Assembly: GCA_014323965.1 (NCBI GenBank) | Contig: JACONB010000011.1 | Coordinates: 1-15,296, forward strand | DNA length: 15,296 nt | Source: Prochloron sp. SP5CPC1 | Lineage (GTDB): Bacteria > Cyanobacteriota > Cyanobacteriia > Cyanobacteriales > Prochloraceae | Direction: 5' to 3' | Shown: one piece after another, positions 5,162-11,440 of the stretch | Layout: every line of letters begins with the position of its first letter | How positions within the stretch are numbered: the stretch's first letter is position 1 | Notes under the pieces: model-generated | Seen by the model: the letters and a program-made list of their open reading frames with translations, nothing else | What the model was told of the DNA's origin: nothing | Database searches by the model: none | Program-made: the position numbers and the translations under genes

Positions 5162-7651
5162 TTGTCAGGAATTATCCACAAGGTTCGTCAGGGTTTATCT
5201 AGGGTTAAATTAAAAGAAGTCTTCAAAGACTTAGTGCCGGAGATGACAAATGATTCTAGTCTCATTTTAGCATTATTTGTCGCCCTAGGAATAACAACAT
5301 CTCCTGTTGTGATTGTTGCAATTCCTGCCCTTCCTTTGGTTGGTCGTGTCAAAAATTGCATTGATTCCTATCAGAAGCGGAAGAAAAGAAAGCCTACTCC
5401 GGAAGAGTTTGTAGCTATTACTACTGCCTTATCTTATGGCCAGAGTTTTGAGGAAATCTCCCAGAATTTTGAGGAACTAAACATCTCTTTAACTTTACCC
5501 GATGATATTAAACCTGACTCTGTTTTACTAGAGTTTGAGCTGGATGAAAAATTAGCTAAGGAAGCTCTCACCTGCTTTCACAAGTCTACCTTAGGTCGTG
5601 CTTACAATACAGTTTTGGCTCGTTTCTTAAAGGAAGGAGGGCTGAAGGAAACAGAAAGGAAGATTATTGCTGGTTGGGTGGGTTGGAAAACCGAAGCTTA
5701 TTTAGCAAAAGCGGTAGAGGAAGCAGTTGATAAAGTAGACGGAGTGGTGAGCAGTTATAGTAGAGGAAGGGAAGGGGAGAGTTTATATCAAAAGATTCAA
5801 GATTATTGCGAAAACACGATTCAGAAGTTGCCCTTTGAACCAGTGTTGGGAGAGGAAAATATTACTTTGGAGCAGGTTTACGTTCTCCTAAAAGCTAAGG
5901 TGGGAGATAAGGAGGTTATTTTAGAGGAGTGGGTAGAGGGTAAGCTGAAACAGGACTCCAAGAATGCTATAGTTATTTTAGGTGGACCCGGAAGTGGGAA
6001 AACAGTCTTTTGTCGCATGTTTGCTCATCAGGTTCAGAAGGAGTTACACCCTCTGTGGATCCCTATTTTCTTGCGTCTACGAGATATAAATAATTTTGTA
6101 GGGGGTTTGACAGAAATTCTGGCAAGAGAAATTCCTTTTTCTTTAGGGAAAGACGGGTTAAAAGACGACTCCCAGCGTTATTTGATTTTCCTGGATGGTT
6201 TCGATGAGTTGAGAATGGAAGGGAGAGAGTTTGGGGCTGAGAAGTTTCTGCGACAAGTTATTTCCTTCCCCCAAAAAACACACCATGGTATTATTCTCAC
6301 TGGACGTCCTTTAGCTTTCCACGGTCTTCACTATTCTAAGAAAGAGATAGCTGAAGTAACATTGCTCCCTATGGATGGCTCATTGCAAGAGGAGTGGTTG
6401 AAAAAATGGGAAGTTTTGGTGGGAAGAGAGAAAAAGGAACGGTTTAGGGCGTTTCTTGACAGTGAAGCTCTAAAAACAGTGAAAGAAGAGTTAGCAGGAG
6501 AACCTTTACTGCTGTATCTTTTAGCTGCAATGCATCGAGATGGTAAGATTAAAGCAGAAAATTTGGTTTCTCTTGGAGACAGGGGAAGGAAAATTGAGAT
6601 TTATAACAAGTCTCTGGAGTGGGTATTAACAAAACAGCGCCCTGAGGACTTACAAAAGGATTTAGTGGAGTTATCAGGAACAGATTTAGAGCAAGTTTTG
6701 ATGAGTGCAGCTATTTGTGTGGTACAATCGGGAGGAGAATATGGCAAAATTGCAGCGGTGAAAGAGCGGTTAAAGAAATCTTACCCCTGTATTGCGGATG
6801 AAATTGCAAAAATGGGGGATGATAAGAAGCAAGAAGAAGCATTAAGGAACGCTTTTGCAGCATTTTATCTCAAATCAGCAGAAGAAGGAGCAGTAGAATT
6901 TTTCCACAAGAGCTTTGGTGAGTTTCTCACTGCTAAAGCCATGGAGCAAAGTTTCTCTCAATGGACTAAACCTGGTGCTCGTAATCAGGGGTTTGAGGTG
7001 TCCCAGGAGGAAGTAGAAAAGGAAATCTACGATTTATTTGGTTATAGGAGTCTCACTCAGGAAATTCTAGAGTATTTATTTGGTTTACTGGAGAGAAATA
7101 AGGAGTTTAAACCCAAAGAACTGTTTCAACGATTGGAAGACTTCTATCTCCGGTGGTGTGACGGGGAGTATATAGACGCTGTTCCTCCTCCTAATTATCC
7201 TCAAAAGAAAATGATACAACTACGGAATGCTCAACCAGAATTGGGAGACAAAATTACCTGGGGAGTGCGACAAGTAGATATATACACTGGTTTGAACGTC
7301 ATGATTTTGCTCCTGGAGTTACAACGGTATGGAGAACGTCATGATTTGGAGATGTCTTTCCATTTATGTGGGGAAGTAAAAGAGCATGGGAAACCGGAAG
7401 ATCCAAATAAGTTATTTCGCATAATCAATTATAGTGATTGTCTCAATAATGGTACTTTTTCCAGTATTGTTGGTGCTTTTCTTAGCGATGCCAACCTCAA
7501 AAACGCCAACCTCAAAAACGCCAACCTCAAAAACGCCAACCTCCAAGCAATTATATGGAATGAAAATACAAAGTGGGAAGAAGTGGAAGGGTTAGAAACA
7601 GCGAGGAACGTCCCTGAAAAGTTAAAACGACGACTATCTTTAGATATATAA
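5162..7651 (+). CDS. NACHT-domain NTPase with C-terminal pentapeptide repeats
   Basis: An 829-aa STAND-type NTPase. Residues about 32-62 are hydrophobic (one or two possible membrane segments). A helical region to about 220 follows, then the NACHT module: Walker A GGPGSGKT (274-281), Walker B LIFLDGFDEL (341-350) with the Asp/Glu pair typical of NACHT, and a sensor-like ILTGRP (378-383). A long helical region ends in four A(N/D)LxN-type pentapeptides (776-795) and a TKWEEVEGLETA tail of the kind that often follows cyanobacterial pentapeptide repeats. It starts with TTG at 5162; GGAGG (5148-5152) is 9 nt upstream and no better in-frame start exists. Bacterial NACHT proteins related to animal NLRs are known antiphage factors (bNACHT). 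Such proteins sense a trigger through the C-terminus and oligomerise on NTP binding. No known nuclease or protease effector domain is visible at the N-terminus, so the output is unclear. A regulatory role is also possible. Confidence 0.9.
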   Translation: MSGIIHKVRQGLSRVKLKEVFKDLVPEMTNDSSLILALFVALGITTSPVVIVAIPALPLVGRVKNCIDSYQKRKKRKPTPEEFVAITTALSYGQSFEEISQNFEELNISLTLPDDIKPDSVLLEFELDEKLAKEALTCFHKSTLGRAYNTVLARFLKEGGLKETERKIIAGWVGWKTEAYLAKAVEEAVDKVDGVVSSYSRGREGESLYQKIQDYCENTIQKLPFEPVLGEENITLEQVYVLLKAKVGDKEVILEEWVEGKLKQDSKNAIVILGGPGSGKTVFCRMFAHQVQKELHPLWIPIFLRLRDINNFVGGLTEILAREIPFSLGKDGLKDDSQRYLIFLDGFDELRMEGREFGAEKFLRQVISFPQKTHHGIILTGRPLAFHGLHYSKKEIAEVTLLPMDGSLQEEWLKKWEVLVGREKKERFRAFLDSEALKTVKEELAGEPLLLYLLAAMHRDGKIKAENLVSLGDRGRKIEIYNKSLEWVLTKQRPEDLQKDLVELSGTDLEQVLMSAAICVVQSGGEYGKIAAVKERLKKSYPCIADEIAKMGDDKKQEEALRNAFAAFYLKSAEEGAVEFFHKSFGEFLTAKAMEQSFSQWTKPGARNQGFEVSQEEVEKEIYDLFGYRSLTQEILEYLFGLLERNKEFKPKELFQRLEDFYLRWCDGEYIDAVPPPNYPQKKMIQLRNAQPELGDKITWGVRQVDIYTGLNVMILLLELQRYGERHDLEMSFHLCGEVKEHGKPEDPNKLFRIINYSDCLNNGTFSSIVGAFLSDANLKNANLKNANLKNANLQAIIWNENTKWEEVEGLETARNVPEKLKRRLSLDI
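7487..7546 (+). repeat. Tandem 15-bp repeat encoding pentapeptides
   Basis: Four tandem 15-mers, unit AACGCCAACCTCAAA. The two middle copies (7502-7516 and 7517-7531) are identical, and the outer copies (7487-7501, 7532-7546) differ only near their ends. They encode the DANLK, NANLK, NANLK, NANLQ pentapeptides of the NACHT protein. DNA-level identity points to recent expansion by slippage. Confidence 0.9.
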
Positions 7652-7675
7652 TGTTTAAGCGATCGCCTTATAAGA

Positions 7676-7713
7676 GGGTTTCACGCAGAGACGCAAAGGC
7701 GCAGAGAGGGGAG
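7676..7713 (+). repeat. Dispersed repeat family 1, copy 3
   Basis: GTTTCACGCAGAGACGCAAA followed by GGCGCAGAGAGG, in the same orientation as copies 1 and 2 but with the sub-units in a different order. It lies 25 bp after the NACHT stop, just past a HIP1 octamer (7659-7666). The NACHT gene is thus bracketed by copies 2 and 3. The reading frame that crosses it (7651-7875) is repeat-derived and not called a gene. Confidence 0.7.
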
Positions 7714-7828
7714 AAAGGGAGAGTCTTGTTTGCTTATAGCTTTAATTTTGATATCCTACTATCCCCTATAGGACGATACCTATCCTACCATCTACAATAT
7801 AATCCATCCAATCCAAAATGTCAACCCA

Positions 7829-7872
7829 TTATCCGCATTTATCGGCGTTCATCTGCGGTTTACAATTCTTTA
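7829..7872 (-). repeat. Dispersed repeat family 2, short copy B (photolyase 3' end)
   Basis: CTGCGGTTTACAATTCTTTA here matches CTGCGGTTAACAATTCTTTA at 5062-5081 with one difference. On the minus strand the flank reads AACCGCAGATGAACGC, a motif found in short repeats of many bacteria. The photolyase stop codon (7862-7860) and its last four or so codons lie inside the shared block. Confidence 0.65.
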
Positions 7873-9281
7873 TAAAGACGTTTAAACTCTCGTTGCTGTA
7901 AATTATGATCCACAATAGGTTGAGGATAACCACAACTTTCTCTTTCATCATCAGGAATTTTCCCACTCACAATATATTCAGTATCCATAGAACTCAATTC
8001 TGGTAACCACTGGCGGATATATTCCCCCTCCGGATCGAACTTTTTTGTTTGAGCAAAAGGATTGAAAATCCGCAAAGGTTTTGGATCCATCCCACAAGAA
8101 GCACTCCATTGCCAACCTCCATTATTAGAAGCTAAATCTCCATCAAACAAATGCTTCATGAAATATTGCTCTCCCCACTGCCAGTTAATCATCAAATCCT
8201 TAATGAGGAAACTAGCTACAATCATGCGGAGTCGATTGTGCATCCACCCAGTTTTCTTTAACTGCCTCATAGCAGCATCTACGATAGGATACCCCGTCTT
8301 TCCCTCACACCATGCTTGAAAATGCTCTGGATTATTCTCCCAAGGAAAATCTTGAAACTTCTTGCGATAAGGCTCCTCCGTCAATTTTGGAAAGTGATAA
8401 AGAGCGTGGTGATAAAACTCTCGCCATGCTAATTCTTTTTGCCAGGTTTCAATACTACCTCTGGCTTCATCACTATAACTAGATTCTAAGGCTTCCACAG
8501 CAGCTTGCCAAACAGTACGAATACCGATCGCCCCAAATTTCAGAGCTGCACTCAATTTTGATGTACCTTCAACTCCGGGAAAATTCCGTTGTTCTTTATA
8601 TTCGGCGATCGCCCTATTACAAAACTCTTCTAATTGCTCCCTTGCTGCTGTTTCTCCGGGCGTTAAAATTAAAGGAGTATCCCAAAAATAACCCAAATCC
8701 TTTGCCGTTGGTAAAGGTATCACCCCCACTTCCTCAGCTACGGTTATTTCTGCTGCTGTCAATCCCTCAACATTATCTAACTTAGGTGCTACTGTTTCCT
8801 TAGGTTGCTCCTTCCAGTTTTTCCAGAAAGGAGTATAAACAGTATAAGGTTTCCCCGACAGAGTCAGAACATCTTCAGGAGAGTTTAATAAATGGTCCCA
8901 AAATTGTTGAATTTGAATTCCTTTTTCTCTTAGAGCAAACCCAACCATCTCATCTCTTTCTCTCCCATAGAGTTCCACCTCTTGATGCCAAAATACAGCT
9001 TTAGCTTCCAAAGCTACTGCTAATTTAGGAATAATTATACTAGGTTCCCCTTCTATAATTAATAATTGACTCCCAACTTGGCGGTAATTTTGCTCTAACT
9101 CCTGCAAACAGCCCACCATATAGGTAACTCTTGCTGGAGCCACGTCCTTCTCATCTAAAATATGCGGGTCCAGACAAAATAAACCAACTATCTTCCTACT
9201 CTCTTGACGAGCAGCAGCAAGTCCTATACTATCTGAGATACGCAAATCGCGACGATGCCAAAAGATAATTAAATCTGACAT
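7860..9281 (-). CDS. phr: Deoxyribodipyrimidine photolyase (class I CPD photolyase)
   Basis: Light-driven repair of cyclobutane pyrimidine dimers. The protein is 473 aa, the usual length. The N-terminal antenna domain starts MSDLIIFWHRRDLRISDS. The FAD-binding helical domain carries the phosphate-contacting TSKLSAALKFG (240-250), then WQKELAWREFYHH (280-292), GYPIVDAAMRQL (330-341), W346MHNRLRM and DGDLASNNGGWQW (380-392). The tryptophans at about 286, 346 and 390 could include the electron-transfer chain. The antenna chromophore (8-HDF or MTHF) cannot be fixed by eye. It begins 18 bp after the stop of the Nudix gene and so is the second gene of a two-gene operon. The stop codon lies in a dispersed repeat. 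Related cyanobacterial genes are named phr or phrA; a cryptochrome is less likely given the complete photolyase motifs. Confidence 0.94.
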   Translation of the reverse strand: MSDLIIFWHRRDLRISDSIGLAAARQESRKIVGLFCLDPHILDEKDVAPARVTYMVGCLQELEQNYRQVGSQLLIIEGEPSIIIPKLAVALEAKAVFWHQEVELYGRERDEMVGFALREKGIQIQQFWDHLLNSPEDVLTLSGKPYTVYTPFWKNWKEQPKETVAPKLDNVEGLTAAEITVAEEVGVIPLPTAKDLGYFWDTPLILTPGETAAREQLEEFCNRAIAEYKEQRNFPGVEGTSKLSAALKFGAIGIRTVWQAAVEALESSYSDEARGSIETWQKELAWREFYHHALYHFPKLTEEPYRKKFQDFPWENNPEHFQAWCEGKTGYPIVDAAMRQLKKTGWMHNRLRMIVASFLIKDLMINWQWGEQYFMKHLFDGDLASNNGGWQWSASCGMDPKPLRIFNPFAQTKKFDPEGEYIRQWLPELSSMDTEYIVSGKIPDDERESCGYPQPIVDHNLQQREFKRLYKEL

Positions 9282-9299
9282 GAGTTTACCTATAATATT

Positions 9300-9833
9300 T
9301 TATAAAAATGGACGAGCCAAGAAAAAGCTACAAATTGTTTTTGCATCTACCAACTCCCCTGCTAAAATTGCCCCTTCTAATTCCTCAACAGTCATCAAAA
9401 CCACTTCCATATCCTCGTCATTATCCTGAGGTGGAGGTTCGGCTAATTTTTCCAAATTCTGAGCCAAAAAAGCGTAGATATATTCATCAGAATAGCCAGG
9501 AGCGAGGGGAAATTTACCTAGCGATCGCCAACAGTCTGCCCTATAACCAGTTTCTTCTTCAATTTCTCTCTTAATGGTCTCTGCCGGGTCTTCATTAACT
9601 TCAATTGTACCTGCTGGAAACTCCAAAAGTCTTCCTTCAAAGGCAAAGCGATACTGTCGTACCAATACTAACTTACCATTTTTCGTAACAGGTACAGCCA
9701 AAGCTCCCCCAGGGTGACGAATACATTCCCAGTCTCCTTCAGCCCCGTTAGGTAAGCGGAGTTTAGCCACTTCAAAGTTAAATTTACGACCTTGGTAGGA
9801 AAGACGTTGTTTCAAAAGTTGGGGTGATTCCAT
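9300..9833 (-). CDS. Nudix hydrolase, ADP-ribose pyrophosphatase-like
   Basis: A 177-aa Nudix hydrolase. The complete Nudix box Gx5Ex7REUxEExGU is at 75-97 (G75, E81, R89, E90, E93, E94, G96, ending in Y97). The preceding LVLVRQYRFAFEGRLLEFPA is typical of the ADP-ribose/nucleotide-sugar branch (NudF/YffH type), which splits ADP-ribose to AMP and ribose 5-phosphate. Substrate specificity cannot be settled by eye. It is the first gene of an operon with the photolyase (18-bp gap), which may link both to stress and repair. The ATG at 9833 has no clear Shine-Dalgarno. A promoter with a perfect -35 lies upstream (9866-9895). Confidence 0.92.
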   Translation of the reverse strand: MESPQLLKQRLSYQGRKFNFEVAKLRLPNGAEGDWECIRHPGGALAVPVTKNGKLVLVRQYRFAFEGRLLEFPAGTIEVNEDPAETIKREIEEETGYRADCWRSLGKFPLAPGYSDEYIYAFLAQNLEKLAEPPPQDNDEDMEVVLMTVEELEGAILAGELVDAKTICSFFLARPFL

Positions 9834-9865
9834 GGGAGAAGATAATGAGTATCTTATATATTTAT

Positions 9866-9895
9866 ATTAAAATATATAGAGGAGTAACTTGTCAA
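9866..9895 (-). promoter_or_regulatory. Putative promoter of the Nudix-photolyase operon
   Basis: Minus strand: TTGACA (9895-9890), an 18-bp spacer and TTTAAT (9871-9866), five of six at the -10. The region between it and the gene is almost entirely A/T. Other A/T hexamers nearby could serve as the -10. Confidence 0.5.
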
Positions 9896-9913
9896 GCCCA
9901 ATATTAAGATTTT

Positions 9914-10010
9914 TTTAACCGCTGTGTACGCAGATAATTGCGAAGCGTATGCGTTGCAACCGCCCTTGGCGTCCCGCCCTTGGCGTCCGCAGATGAATAA
10001 AGATAAATTT
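9914..10010 (+). repeat. Dispersed repeat family 2, copy C with 14-bp tandem
   Basis: Shares the block order of 4991-5081 in opposite orientation: TTTAACCGC, GCAGATAATTGCG, AACCGCCCTTGGCGTCC, CGCAGATGAATAAAGATAA. It contains an exact tandem duplication of CGCCCTTGGCGTCC (9961-9974 and 9975-9988). It ends 11 bp before the desulfurase pseudogene, where a promoter or leader would be expected, and may have separated that gene from its original promoter. Confidence 0.75.
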
Positions 10011-10021
10011 AGAAAAATATA

Positions 10022-11185
10022 ATGAAGAACCAAAAACCAATCTATCTAGATGGTAACGCAACCACACCCATGGATCCAAGGGTGCTCGAAGCCATGCTTC
10101 CTTACTTCACCCATCGCTTCGGTAACCCCTCCTCCATCCATGATTACGGCTGGGAAGCAGAAGCAGCCGTAAAACAAGGGCGGCAAATTCTAGCTGATGC
10201 CATCCATGGTTCCCCAGAGGAAATTGTCTTTACTAGTGGGGCGACGGAAGCTAACAATTTGGCTATTAAAGGGGTAGCAGAAGCTTATTACCAGAAGGGA
10301 AGGCATATCATTACCGTCCAAACCGAGCATAGAGCAGTTCTGGATCCCTGCAAGTACTTGCAAACCCTGGGTTTTGAGGTTACATTCTTACCAGTGCAGT
10401 CAGATGGCTTGCTGGATTTAAAGTAATTAGAGCAAGCAATACGTGCCGATACCATTTTAGTATCCGTCATGGCCGCTAACAATGAAATCGGGGTATTGCA
10501 GCCCATAGAGAAAATTGGGGAAATTTGTCGCCAACGGGAAGTTTTGTTTCATACCGATGCTGCCCAGGCCATCGCCAAAATCCCCCTAGACGTAGAGACC
10601 ATGAAAGTAGACCTCATGTCTTTGACAGCTCACAAAATTTACGGTCCCAAAGGTATCGGCGCTCTCTACGTCCGCCGTCGCAACCCTAGAGTACAGCTGG
10701 CAGCACAAATTCAAGGAGGAGGACAAGAACGGGGTAAGCGAGCCGGTACCCTTTACACCCCCCAGATTGTGGGCTTTGCCAAAGCGGTAGCATTGGGATT
10801 AGGCGAACTAGAATCGGAAACAAAGCGTTTACTTGAATTGCGGTCCCAACTGCTCGCGGATATTACCCAGATTCCGGGAATTCATCTGAATGGTCATCCA
10901 AAAAAGCGTTTACCTGGTAATTTAAATGTTAGTATAGAAGGAGTGGATGGTTCTGCCTTGTTACTGGGTTTGCAATCAGTAGTAGCCTTATCTTCAGGTT
11001 CCGCCTGTTCCTCAGCCTCAACTGAACCATCTCACGTGCTCTTAGGTTTAGGACGCCCTGCTCTCCTCGCCTATGCTTCTCTGAGATTTGGGATCGGCAG
11101 ATTTAATACCGTAGAGGAAATTCATAAGGTAGCCCAATTCGCGAGAGCCACTATCCAAGCCCTCCGACAGAGCTATGCAGGATAG
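10022..11185 (+). pseudogene. Cysteine desulfurase (NifS/IscS family) with in-frame stop
   Basis: Would be a 388-codon PLP enzyme that takes sulfur from cysteine for Fe-S clusters and thiolated tRNA. A single TAA (10424-10426) interrupts it at codon 135, between GLLDLK and LEQAIRADTI; the frame is the same on both sides, so there is no frameshift. All key parts remain: YLDGNATTPMDP at the start, TSGATEANNLAIKG, TEHRAVLD, the PLP Lys (about 205, SLTAHKIYGPKG) and the catalytic Cys (about 329, SSGSACSSAS). Fragments are 134 aa (10022-10426) and up to 238 aa from the ATG at 10469, which has no Shine-Dalgarno. CAA or GAA to TAA would need one base change. It may be a young pseudogene, a sequencing error, or a gene read through. 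Cyanobacteria usually carry several desulfurases, so loss could be tolerated. A dispersed repeat lies directly upstream. Confidence 0.85.
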
Positions 11186-11309
11186 GCGTTCAATAGTAAT
11201 AATCCCTAGGGATAAAATTATGTATCAACATAATTTATTAACTTGATTAGAAGCGGCTATATTTTTAGATCGAGTAAGCATAAACTGGAGTTACAGTTAG
11301 TGTGCAGGA

Positions 11310-11343
11310 GGCTTTTGACAGAGCTTGTTAAAAAGTAAAAGCC
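11310..11343 (+). other. Stem-loop in the rne upstream region
   Basis: GGCTTTT (11310-11316) pairs perfectly with AAAAGCC (11337-11343), leaving a 20-nt loop. It sits about 100 nt before the rne start, in a 255-bp gap that holds no gene. It could be part of a 5' leader; in E. coli the rne leader mediates autoregulation by RNase E. No -10/-35 pair could be placed with confidence in this gap. Confidence 0.35.
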
Positions 11344-11440
11344 GATAATCATTGATGTCTTGGCTCATCCCACTTATTTAAGAGCATGTTTCAGACCCTG
11401 GCAGTTAATCAAGAAGACTCATCTAGAATTTAATTGTTGA

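Noticed and set aside
7487..7546. CRISPR-like array
   Set aside because: Contiguous 15-bp units without spacers, in frame inside a gene; these are pentapeptide codons.
7651..7875. Open frame of 74 codons starting at the NACHT stop (TAATG)
   Set aside because: It runs through HIP1, repeat copy 3 and repeat copy B, so the sequence is translated repeat. The stop-start overlap is suggestive, but no protein features support it.
10022..10426. Functional short N-terminal desulfurase and a separate C-terminal gene from 10469
   Set aside because: The two frames are continuous across one stop codon, the second ATG has no ribosome site, and neither half would keep the complete PLP fold.
11315..11349. 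Promoter TTGACA ... GATAAT upstream of rne
   Set aside because: The spacer would be 23 bp, too long for a sigma70 promoter; the TTGACA overlaps the stem-loop arm.
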